Shown here: positions 51,745 through 59,600 of the stretch, piece by piece
How the letters are laid out: each line of letters begins with the position of its first letter
Position numbering within the stretch: position 1 is the stretch's first letter
Assembly (NCBI RefSeq): GCF_900108585.1
Contig: NZ_UESZ01000001.1
Span: 1,240,001 to 1,304,000, forward strand
DNA: 64,000 nt
Source of the DNA: Branchiibius hedensis
GTDB taxonomy: Bacteria > Actinomycetota > Actinomycetes > Actinomycetales > Dermatophilaceae
Direction: 5' to 3'
Program-made: the position numbers and the translations under genes
Notes under the pieces: generated by a model
Told to the model about the DNA's origin: nothing
The model's input: the letters and a program-made list of their open reading frames with translations, nothing else
Databases searched by the model: none

Positions 51745-52425
51745 CTCACCGATAGATCCCCTCTGTGGCCCCGCCCGGAGGGGATCGTTGCGTTCCGGGG
51801 CGATCCCGCGCACCAGCAGGTAGACCGCGAGAGAGATCTCCCACAGGAACACAGGAACGGCGGCGAGCGGGATCACGTCGCAGAGGCCGGCCAGCACCGA
51901 GAGGTTGACGACGCCGATCACCACCGCGCCGACCAGTCCGAGGACGGCGATAGCCCGCGGCACGAGCTGCGTGCGCAGCAGCAACCAGGCGAGCAGCACG
52001 GTGTGGAACGGCACGATCAGACCCGGGCCGACCAGGAAGGTCCAGTCGTGCAGGAGCCGGAGCGCGTGTACCTGCCCGGCACCCAACTGCGGTCCGGCCA
52101 TCGTTGCGGGCCGTGCGACCACGGGCAGGATGGCGACCACGCCGGCGAGAATCACGCCCGCTTCGAGGGTGCGAAGACCCAGGTACCCGCCGGCCACCGC
52201 ACCGGAGCGCGGCGCGATCAGAGGAAACAACGCGGCGGCGGTGCCGACCACCGCCACCGCCAGCACGATCTCGCAGACCGCCCCTAGCAGGACCGGCCCG
52301 CGACCCGCCAGGTTCGCATCGGCGGCATAGGACTGACCGCCGTACAGCAGGACGGCAGCCACCGAGGTCACATGTGTCACCAGGTAGAGCCCACCGGCCC
52401 ACCAGGACAGCACTCGAAAGTTCAC
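51688..52425 (-). CDS. DUF4386-like membrane protein, 3' end antisense to tRNA-Leu
   Basis: From GTG 52425 the protein has 245 residues with about six hydrophobic helices and ends in a frame that runs antisense through the tRNA terminator and most of tRNA-Leu. The core (residues 1-215) looks like DUF4386, a membrane family of unknown function; the last 25-30 residues (ending PHPLSGTSTSS) come from antisense tRNA sequence and are unlikely to be functional. GGGAG lies 9 bases before the GTG. Twin palindromes lie between it and the divergent TetR gene, which probably represses it. Confidence 0.75.
   Translation of the reverse strand: MNFRVLSWWAGGLYLVTHVTSVAAVLLYGGQSYAADANLAGRGPVLLGAVCEIVLAVAVVGTAAALFPLIAPRSGAVAGGYLGLRTLEAGVILAGVVAILPVVARPATMAGPQLGAGQVHALRLLHDWTFLVGPGLIVPFHTVLLAWLLLRTQLVPRAIAVLGLVGAVVIGVVNLSVLAGLCDVIPLAAVPVFLWEISLAVYLLVRGIAPERNDPLRAGPQRGSIGECPEGDLNPHPLSGTSTSS
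51755..51786 (+). terminator. Terminator hairpin after tRNA-Leu
   Basis: GATCCCCTC (51755-51763) and GAGGGGATC (51778-51786) form a 9-bp stem with a 14-base loop, followed by GTTGCGTT. It begins 10 bases after the tRNA. Confidence 0.6.
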
Positions 52426-52445
52426 AAGCTCATCTCCCTCAGCCG

Positions 52446-52464
52446 TGGTGTACGCCGTACACCA
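52446..52464. promoter_or_regulatory. TetR operator 1 (TGGTGTACGCCGTACACCA)
   Basis: Perfect 9-base arms with a single central C, 20 bases before the DUF4386 GTG. A second copy lies 35 bases away, centre to centre. Confidence 0.7.
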
Positions 52465-52481
52465 AGTGTTCTGGCAGACTA

Positions 52482-52498
52482 GGTGGACGCCGTACACC
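52482..52498. promoter_or_regulatory. TetR operator 2 (GGTGGACGCCGTACACC)
   Basis: Same palindrome as operator 1 with one arm mismatch, 42 bases before the TetR ATG. Two sites between divergent regulator and target are typical of TetR autoregulation. Confidence 0.65.
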
Positions 52499-52540
52499 AG
52501 GTCAAGGCGGCACCACGCACCGGGCCAGATCAGGAACGAG

Positions 52541-53218
52541 ATGACTGCACGCACCCCGCTCAGCCGAGAACGGATCATCGCCGCCGCCATCGACGTGGCC
52601 GACGAGGCCGGGCTCGAGGCCGTCAGCATGCGCAGCGTGGCCACCGCGCTCGGCGTCGTACCGATGGCCCTCTACAAACACGTGGGCGACAAGGACGACC
52701 TCATCGACGGCATGGTGGCCGCGATCGTGACCCGGTTCGGGCAGGATCCGGCCACCCCGGCCGGCACCTGGCAGGAGGAGTTCGCGATCGTCGTACGTCG
52801 CGCACGGGCCCAGGTGACCCAACGGCCCTGGGTACGGCGAGCGATCGAGACCCGCACGCTGCTCACCCCGGCCGTGCTCGGGCACATGGAAACCCTGACC
52901 CAGATCATGTTGCGCGGCGGACTGTCCCCCGATCTGACGCACCATGCGATGCACGCCCTGGGGAACCGGATCTGGGGCTTCAGCCCGGAACTGTTCAACG
53001 AGCATCCGCACGCATCGGTGAGCGCCAGGAGCACCGCCCCGAGTCCGGATCCAGCCGATTACCCGGGCATCCTGCAGGTGGCCGCCGAGGCGCGCCGGCT
53101 GCGGCCCGAAGCAACCAGTTGCGACGAGGATTTCGAGTTCGACTTCACGCTCACCCTGCTCCTCGATGCCATCGCGCGTCTACAGGAGCAGACCTGGACC
53201 TCGCAGGGGTCGATGTAG
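52541..53218 (+). CDS. TetR family regulator (TetR_C class)
   Basis: From ATG 52541 the protein has 225 residues. Its N-terminal helix-turn-helix (SMRSVATALGVVPMALYKHV) is of the type found in TetR proteins with the tetracycline-repressor-like C-terminal domain. The ATG is preceded by AGGA; the frame's upstream extension would run through both operators. It diverges from DUF4386 and probably represses that gene and itself. The ligand is unknown. Confidence 0.9.
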   Translation: MTARTPLSRERIIAAAIDVADEAGLEAVSMRSVATALGVVPMALYKHVGDKDDLIDGMVAAIVTRFGQDPATPAGTWQEEFAIVVRRARAQVTQRPWVRRAIETRTLLTPAVLGHMETLTQIMLRGGLSPDLTHHAMHALGNRIWGFSPELFNEHPHASVSARSTAPSPDPADYPGILQVAAEARRLRPEATSCDEDFEFDFTLTLLLDAIARLQEQTWTSQGSM

Positions 53219-53278
53219 AGATAGAGTCGGCCAGCCAGCGCTAGTACCTCGACATCCGCAGTCCCCCGAAGGGTCGAA

Positions 53279-55210
53279 GTGGCCGAAGATTCCCGTCCGT
53301 CCCCTGCGGGGCGTTCGAGCGACGTACGTCCGATCCACCGCGCCGGTGCCGCGGCGCTCATCCTGGGCGCACTGGGTGTGGTGTTCGGCGACATCGGAAC
53401 CAGCCCGCTCTACGCATTCCAGACGGTCTTCACCCTCGACAAAGGCATCGTCAAGAACAACGACGCCGACGTGTACGGCGTTGTCTCCCTGATCTTCTGG
53501 GCGATCACCTTGATCGTGTCCGTGAAGTACGTGACCTTGATCCTGCGTGCTGACAACGACGGCGAGGGTGGCGTCATGGCCCTGGCCGCGCTGGCCCGCA
53601 AACACGTACGCCCGGGCGGCCGGCGATGGGCCGTCGTGATGGTGCTCGGTGTGCTCGGGGCATCGCTGTTCTACGGCGACAGCGTCATCACACCGGCCAT
53701 CTCGGTGATGTCGGCCATCGAAGGTCTGGAGGTGCCGGCGCCCAGCCTGGCGCATCTGGTCCTGCCGATCGGCGTCACGATCATCGTGGCCCTCTTCCTG
53801 GTCCAGCGGTTCGGCACCGAATTGGTGGGCCGCGTCTTCGGCCCGGTGATGGTCCTCTGGTTCACCGTGCTCGCGCTCCTGGGGCTGCGGCAGATCGTCC
53901 GGGATCCGGCGATCCTGCGGGCGCTGTCCCCGTCGTACGCCGTGCTGTTCATCGTCGATCATCCGGGCATCGCGTTCATTGCGATGGGCGCCATCGTGCT
54001 GTCCATCACCGGTGCCGAGGCGTTGTACGCCGATATGGGCCATTTCGGTCGCTCACCCATCCGCCGGGCCTGGTTCTTCCTGGTGTTCCCAGCCCTCACG
54101 CTCAACTACCTCGGCCAGGCGGCGTTGATCCGCGAAGAGCCCGACGCGCTGAGCAACCCGTTCTTCCGGCTGGCGCCGGACTGGGCCCAGCTGGCACTGG
54201 TCATCCTGGCCACCCTGGCCACGGTGATCGCTTCCCAAGCAGTGATCTCCGGCTCGTACTCGGTCACCAACCAGGCCATCCGGCTGGGCTACCTGCCCCG
54301 GCTCACCGTGCGGCACACCTCGCACAAAGAGGGCGGACAGATCTATCTGCCCGCGGTCAACTGGGTGCTGTTCGCCGGCGTGATCACCTTGTTGCTGATC
54401 TTCCAGCACTCCTCGAAGCTCGCCACCGCCTACGGCTTGGCGGTCACCGGCACGTTCCTGATCACCACGGTGCTCTTCCTCGTGCACGCCCAAGCCGCGT
54501 GGCACTGGCCGCGGTGGAAGCTGATCGCGGTCGGTTCGTTGTTCGGCTGGCTGGAGCTGACCTTCTTCGTCGCCAACCTGACCAAGGTCGCCCACGGCGG
54601 CTGGCTGCCGCTGCTGATCGCCTCCGTCGTGGTTCTGGTGATGATGACCTGGCAGCGCGGCCGCACGCTGGTCACCGAACGCCGCCAGAAGCTGGAAGGC
54701 AAACTCGTACCGTTCGTCACCGAGTTGCAGCAACAGGATCTGAGCCGGGTGCCCGGCACCGCCGTTTTTCTGCATCCGGACGACCAGACGACGCCGTTGG
54801 CGCTGCGGGAGAACGTCACCTTCAACAAGGTGCTGCATGAGTCGGTCGTAATCCTGTCGGCGATCTCCGCGAACGTGCCGTACGTGCCCGAGGAGGAGCG
54901 CGTCACCGTGACCACGATCGGGCACCCCTCGCATCACATCCACCACGTCACGGTGACCTACGGGTTCCAGGACGTGCAGGATGTACCCCGCTCCCTGGCC
55001 GGCGCGACATCCTTGGGGTTGCCGGTCGATCCGGACACGGCGTTGTACTTCCTGTCCCGGATCACGTTGTCGCGCACGGAATTACCGAGCATGAGCAAGT
55101 GGCGCAAGCGGCTCTTCACTGCGATGGCGCACAACGCCGCGGACCCGACCGAGTACTACCGCCTACCGCCGGCGCGCACGATCATCATGGGAACCAACGT
55201 GCTGGTATAG
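53279..55210 (+). CDS. kup: Potassium uptake protein Kup
   Basis: This 643-residue K+/H+ symporter of the KUP/HAK/KT family has twelve predicted helices in the first 440 residues and a cytoplasmic C-terminal domain. The conserved N-terminal GALGVVFGDIGTSPLYAF and VTGAEALYADMGHFG-like ITGAEALYADMGHFG blocks are present. GTG 53279 has GAAGGG at ribosome-binding distance. Neighbouring genes are unrelated. It converges on the serine hydrolase gene with 1 base between stops. Confidence 0.95.
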   Translation: MAEDSRPSPAGRSSDVRPIHRAGAAALILGALGVVFGDIGTSPLYAFQTVFTLDKGIVKNNDADVYGVVSLIFWAITLIVSVKYVTLILRADNDGEGGVMALAALARKHVRPGGRRWAVVMVLGVLGASLFYGDSVITPAISVMSAIEGLEVPAPSLAHLVLPIGVTIIVALFLVQRFGTELVGRVFGPVMVLWFTVLALLGLRQIVRDPAILRALSPSYAVLFIVDHPGIAFIAMGAIVLSITGAEALYADMGHFGRSPIRRAWFFLVFPALTLNYLGQAALIREEPDALSNPFFRLAPDWAQLALVILATLATVIASQAVISGSYSVTNQAIRLGYLPRLTVRHTSHKEGGQIYLPAVNWVLFAGVITLLLIFQHSSKLATAYGLAVTGTFLITTVLFLVHAQAAWHWPRWKLIAVGSLFGWLELTFFVANLTKVAHGGWLPLLIASVVVLVMMTWQRGRTLVTERRQKLEGKLVPFVTELQQQDLSRVPGTAVFLHPDDQTTPLALRENVTFNKVLHESVVILSAISANVPYVPEEERVTVTTIGHPSHHIHHVTVTYGFQDVQDVPRSLAGATSLGLPVDPDTALYFLSRITLSRTELPSMSKWRKRLFTAMAHNAADPTEYYRLPPARTIIMGTNVLV

Positions 55211-55211
55211 C

Positions 55212-56096
55212 TCAGGCAACCAGTTGTTTGCTGAGGGCGGTGAACAACGTCGTCGACAACCCGTTGAGGGTCTGCACGCCGTAGTCGAAGCCCTTGGGTG
55301 ACCTGCTCAGGATCGCGAGGGTGTATTTGCGGCCGTGCCCTTCGAGGTAGCCCATCGAGTTGACCCGCCACACCCCCTTGTAAGGCAGCCAGCCGTTCTT
55401 GGTCAGCGCGATCGTCGCACCGGTGACGGGTGGGTTGGCGACCCCCCAGCGCTGGGTCGTGGTCACGTGGCTCATCAGGGAACGGATGTAAGCACGGTCG
55501 GCGACCGACAAGACCGTACTGCCACGCACGACATGGTCCATCAACTTCACCCAGTCCGCCGGGGTCGTGGTCGAGATCCCCCAGGCCGGGTTGATGGTGG
55601 TACTGGTCAGTCCGAAGAGGCCGGCGACCCGCTGAACGTTGCGGTAACCGGCGGCTCGGAAGAGTGTGGTCGTCGCGTTGTTGTCGCTGTACTCGATCAT
55701 CTGCGTCGCCAACGCCTTCTGCGTGGCAGTCAACGATCGCTTCTTCTCCGCCGCGATCCGCAAAGTGGCCGCGAGCACCAATACCTTGATGCTGCTTGCG
55801 GTCTCGTTCTTCATCGGCCGATAGTGCAACTGCACCCCGGTGCGGTGGTCGTGCAACGAGAACCCGAGGGTCGCCGTACGGGTCGCCAGGTATTTTGCGG
55901 CGACGGCCGTCAGTGCCGCCCGGCTGATGCTGGGTACGGGTGGGGTGCTCGCAGTGCTCATCAGCCGGGCACCGCTGGGTGCCTGGCCACTGCCACGGCC
56001 GACCGGCGGGCGCCCCTCGGCGTTGGCGCACGCCGCCAACGCCGGCATGGCCAGGGCAGCAATCAGAACCGAACGACGCGGCGGTTGGACGGTCAC
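55212..56096 (-). CDS. Class A beta-lactamase-like serine hydrolase lipoprotein
   Basis: This 294-residue protein has a signal peptide with twin Arg (PPRRSVLIAALAMPALAAC) and lipobox, so it may be a Tat-exported lipoprotein. The penicillin-binding motifs are SSIK (nucleophile Ser, SxxK), SDN in EYSDNNA and KNG in place of KTG. It lacks an obvious class A omega-loop Glu motif that I can place with confidence, so beta-lactamase activity is doubtful; a D,D-peptidase/esterase-like role is possible. TACGAT lies 7 bases before GTG 56096. Confidence 0.82.
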   Translation of the reverse strand: MTVQPPRRSVLIAALAMPALAACANAEGRPPVGRGSGQAPSGARLMSTASTPPVPSISRAALTAVAAKYLATRTATLGFSLHDHRTGVQLHYRPMKNETASSIKVLVLAATLRIAAEKKRSLTATQKALATQMIEYSDNNATTTLFRAAGYRNVQRVAGLFGLTSTTINPAWGISTTTPADWVKLMDHVVRGSTVLSVADRAYIRSLMSHVTTTQRWGVANPPVTGATIALTKNGWLPYKGVWRVNSMGYLEGHGRKYTLAILSRSPKGFDYGVQTLNGLSTTLFTALSKQLVA

Positions 56097-56103
56097 GCTC
56101 GGA

Positions 56104-56109
56104 ATCGTA
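56104..56109 (-). promoter_or_regulatory. -10 hexamer (TACGAT) of the serine hydrolase gene
   Basis: TACGAT is 7 bases before GTG 56096. Confidence 0.4.
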
Positions 56110-56124
56110 AGGCCTGTTCCTGTC

Positions 56125-57051
56125 TCAGACAGGCAGGCGCTCCAACGGGATGACGTCCACAGCCACCTTCAGCGTGCTCTTCTTGGACTCTGTGAAGATC
56201 ACGCCTTTGAGCGGGGACACATCGCGGAAGTCCCGGCCCCATGCGGTCACGATGTAGCGGGAGTCGGCGAAATGATTGTTGGTCGGGTCCAGGTCGACCC
56301 ATCGACCGTCCGGTAGCCGTGTCGAAGTCCACGCATGGGTGGCGTCAGAACCCTCAAGCTTAGGTTTACCGTCAGGTGGCCGTGACTCGATGTACCCGCT
56401 GACGTAGCGGCCGGGCAGCCCCACTACCCGCAGGCAACCAGCGGCCAGATGCGCGAAGTCCTGGCAGACGCCAGCCCGTTCCGCCAGCACCTCGGCGAGG
56501 GTGGTCGTGACCGACGTTGCCCCCTTCTGGTAGCTGAAGTCGCGGTAGATGGACTCGTACAGGTCCACCAGCGCGTCGCCCAACGGTCGGTCGGGCGGCA
56601 GGATCTGCGCGGCGTACTCCTTCACCTCCGGGGAGAGCACCACCAGATCCGAGGGCAGGGTGTACGACGCATGCTCGGCCGGGGTGAACACTGCCGGGTC
56701 GCGCAACTGCAAGGCGGCCTGGGCAACGGTCCACTGGTTGACCTCATCGACATCCACCTGCGGCCAGGTCACGTCGACGACCGACGTCTTGGCGACCTCC
56801 AACTGCGTGTGCCGGGTGCGGATCTCGATGTAGTGGCTGTAGTTGCCGAAATAGTCCACGTGCTCCGTGAGCACATCGGCGCCCGGCAACACCTCGATCC
56901 GGTTGCTGATGACCTGCTGGTGCGCGGTGCTGCGCGGGCGCAGGCACGAGCGAGCGAACGACGTCGTCACGAAATCGTCATAGTTGTACGTCGTGCGGTG
57001 CCGCACCTCGTAACTGCGCCGGGCGTGCACATCACCCCAGTCGGCGGCCAT
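56125..57051 (-). CDS. Transglutaminase-like protein of the ATP-grasp cassette
   Basis: This 308-residue protein has an N-terminal beta domain (YEVRHRTTYNYDD) and a transglutaminase-like cysteine protease core with the triad Cys in GVCQDFAHLA, His in THAWTS and Asp in VDLDPTNN. Bacterial members usually hydrolyse or rearrange amide bonds. The ATG overlaps the ATP-grasp gene's stop (TGATG), so the two are coupled. It corresponds to Rv2569c. Substrate is unknown. Confidence 0.92.
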   Translation of the reverse strand: MAADWGDVHARRSYEVRHRTTYNYDDFVTTSFARSCLRPRSTAHQQVISNRIEVLPGADVLTEHVDYFGNYSHYIEIRTRHTQLEVAKTSVVDVTWPQVDVDEVNQWTVAQAALQLRDPAVFTPAEHASYTLPSDLVVLSPEVKEYAAQILPPDRPLGDALVDLYESIYRDFSYQKGATSVTTTLAEVLAERAGVCQDFAHLAAGCLRVVGLPGRYVSGYIESRPPDGKPKLEGSDATHAWTSTRLPDGRWVDLDPTNNHFADSRYIVTAWGRDFRDVSPLKGVIFTESKKSTLKVAVDVIPLERLPV

Positions 57052-59588
57052 CAGCTGATCACCAATCCGCCGCCGGTGAGCGACATCTGGTTGGCACGGC
57101 GTACGAAGTGCACCCGTTCGATCTCGGCAGCCAACTCGTGCAACTCGGTCCCCAACTCCCCCAAGGTGATTCGCAACGCGGCGCGCTTACCACGCGTGAG
57201 TTCTTCCAGATCCATCGTCGCGAGCGTCGTCGTCACCGCAGCGATGCGCTCGTCGAGGTCCTTGTTGGGTGCGTGCGACATGGCCGCCACCATCTGGTCG
57301 AGTTGGTAACGGACCGAGCGCGGATTGGTCCGGTCCGACAACAGCAACGCCAGCGCCCCTTGCACGGGGCCGCCGTCGCTGTGCCCGGCCGACAGACGCC
57401 GGCGGTGGGTGATGACGCTATCGGTAGCACGCAGCACCGCCTCGATGACCTGGCCCTCGATGACCGGCGAGCGCTCCTCGGCCAACGTGTGCGACAGCAT
57501 CGTGACGGTGTGCTGCGCCCGCTCGATCCGCCGACCGGCTTCGAGGTAGGCCCACACCTGGTCGCGCACCATGCTCTCGGCGCCCAGACCCGCGACGGCG
57601 ATCAAGGATTCCAGCACCTGGGCGAGCACCGGTTGCAGGGGTTGATCCTCGTTGACTTCGTCCGGCTCGATCACCCGGCTCAGGCGACTGACGATCAGCC
57701 AGGTGTCGCTGGACAACAGCTCCCGCACTGCGAGTGAACTGCGGATCAGGTGGCGCACTGCGTAGGAGATGGTGCCGGTCCCCGGACCCACCAGGACCTT
57801 GCGCAACAGTTCCTGATCGTGGCCGACCCCCTCCTCGGCAGCGCTGGCACGGACCGTGGTGACGGCGCTCAGCGCGTCGAGGAAGATCCTGGTTGCGGCG
57901 GCTCCCAGCGATCCGGTGCGGCCCATCGTGTCGGCCAGTAGGTCATCGGCCACGATCGACATCCGGGTGGCGGCCTCGGCACGCTCGGCGTACCGACCCA
58001 GCCAGAACAGATCGTCCGCGACACGCGGTGCCACCGCGACCTCGGCCGCGGCCAGGCCGGGCAACTGGGCGGTGGCAACACCGATCGGAGTGAACAACTC
58101 CGGTCCGGCGGTCTCATCAGCCGCCAGCACCCAGATGTCCTTGGCCTGACCGCCCAGGGCGTTGCTGACCATCCGGCTGCTGCTGTCGGTGGACAACCGG
58201 CCCAACCCACCGGGCATGAAGCGGTAGCTGCCGTCCCGGGCGACGCCGAAAGCGCGCAGCACCAGGCGGCGAGGCATCAGGCCGTCATTGGTGACGACCG
58301 GCACCGTCGACAGGGACACCGGGTCCTGCAGTGCCCACGCCCATGGCTGCGCCTCGATCCGGGTGCGCAGGTCGGCCAGTTCCTCCTGGCTCAGCTCCCA
58401 GCCGAAGCGGGTCACGAAGCCACTGTCGCGACTGATCGCCTTGATCACGAGTTTGTCCAGCTGCGGCAACGCCTCGCGTCGGTGCTGGGCGTCCCCGCAC
58501 CACCAGGTGCGCGCCGCCGGCAACCGCGGGCTGGTGCCGAGGATGGCCCGCGACAACTGCGGCAGGTAGGCCAACAACGCCGGGTTCTCCAGGATCCCCG
58601 CACCGACCGGGTTGACCACAGCGACGTGGCCACGCCGGTTGGCTTCGATGAGTCCCGGTACGCCGAGGCGCGAGCCCGAACGTAACTCCAGCGGATCCGA
58701 CCAACCCGCATCGACCCGGCGCAGGATGACGTCGACCCGCTCGAGATCGCCGGTCGTCGTCCGCATCCAGATCCGCCCGTCGCGGGTGGACAGGTCCTCG
58801 GACTGCACCAGCGGAAAGCCGAGCAGCGCAGACAGGAACGCCTGGTCGAACGCGGTCTCACTGTCCGGGCCGGGCGACAGGAGAACCACCTTGGGCGAGC
58901 GATCGTGGTGCGGCGAGACGTCCATCAGGGCGAACCGCATGTCGTCGAAGAACCCACGCAACCGGGCGATCGGGGTGTCCCGGTACAGCGCCGGCATCGC
59001 ACGGGCGATGATCCGCCGGTCCGCCATCGCGTACCCAGCACCCGAGGGAGCCTGGGAGCGGTCACCGATGACGGTCCATTCCCCATCGGAATCCCTGCCC
59101 AGGTCGATGGAGGGCAGGATCAACTGGTTCGGTCCGGGGACGCGGGTGCCGATCGCCTGATGGATGAAGCCGCGGTGGCCGAGGATCGCCTCGGGCGGGA
59201 TGACGCCGGTCGAGATCAGCCGTTGGTCGGCGTAGAGGTCGGTGAGGATCTCATCGAGCAACTGCGCCCGCTCGGCCAGCCCGGCCTGCAGGCGCTGCCA
59301 TTCGCTGCCGGGCAGGATGGTGGGCAGTGGATCCAGGCTCCACCGGCCGGCGCGCGTCGAACCCGGCGCACCGCCGTACGTGATCCCGTCGTCCTCGATG
59401 GCGCGGCGCACCGTCGCCCGTCTGGCGCGCAGACCGTTGACACCGAGGGCGTCCACTCGCTGGGCGAGCGCTTCGTTGCCGTCCCGAAGGGAGTCGTCGA
59501 CGAGGAACTCGTCACCGCCCGAACCTTCTTGCAGCAGATGGGCATACGCGTCGATTACGCCGGGGGAAGCGTCGTCGGTCTGGGTCAT
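57051..59588 (-). CDS. Circularly permuted ATP-grasp fused to alpha-E domain
   Basis: This 845-residue protein joins a circularly permuted ATP-grasp ligase (about residues 1-490, with SLDPLPTILPGSEW, RLRGFFDDMRFALMD and LVQSEDLSTRDGRIWMRT-type blocks) to an alpha-E helical domain (about 510-830, with LFWLGRYAERAEAATRM). It is predicted to make amide bonds with ATP. The ortholog is the fused Rv2567; in many bacteria the halves are separate genes. It lies 12 bases after the DUF2126 gene and overlaps the transglutaminase gene. Confidence 0.92.
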   Translation of the reverse strand: MTQTDDASPGVIDAYAHLLQEGSGGDEFLVDDSLRDGNEALAQRVDALGVNGLRARRATVRRAIEDDGITYGGAPGSTRAGRWSLDPLPTILPGSEWQRLQAGLAERAQLLDEILTDLYADQRLISTGVIPPEAILGHRGFIHQAIGTRVPGPNQLILPSIDLGRDSDGEWTVIGDRSQAPSGAGYAMADRRIIARAMPALYRDTPIARLRGFFDDMRFALMDVSPHHDRSPKVVLLSPGPDSETAFDQAFLSALLGFPLVQSEDLSTRDGRIWMRTTTGDLERVDVILRRVDAGWSDPLELRSGSRLGVPGLIEANRRGHVAVVNPVGAGILENPALLAYLPQLSRAILGTSPRLPAARTWWCGDAQHRREALPQLDKLVIKAISRDSGFVTRFGWELSQEELADLRTRIEAQPWAWALQDPVSLSTVPVVTNDGLMPRRLVLRAFGVARDGSYRFMPGGLGRLSTDSSSRMVSNALGGQAKDIWVLAADETAGPELFTPIGVATAQLPGLAAAEVAVAPRVADDLFWLGRYAERAEAATRMSIVADDLLADTMGRTGSLGAAATRIFLDALSAVTTVRASAAEEGVGHDQELLRKVLVGPGTGTISYAVRHLIRSSLAVRELLSSDTWLIVSRLSRVIEPDEVNEDQPLQPVLAQVLESLIAVAGLGAESMVRDQVWAYLEAGRRIERAQHTVTMLSHTLAEERSPVIEGQVIEAVLRATDSVITHRRRLSAGHSDGGPVQGALALLLSDRTNPRSVRYQLDQMVAAMSHAPNKDLDERIAAVTTTLATMDLEELTRGKRAALRITLGELGTELHELAAEIERVHFVRRANQMSLTGGGLVIS

Positions 59589-59600
59589 GATCGGCCCACC

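Noticed and set aside
55212-56096. True class A beta-lactamase (resistance gene)
   Set aside because: SxxK and SDN are present but KTG is KNG and I cannot place the omega-loop Glu; called only beta-lactamase-like.
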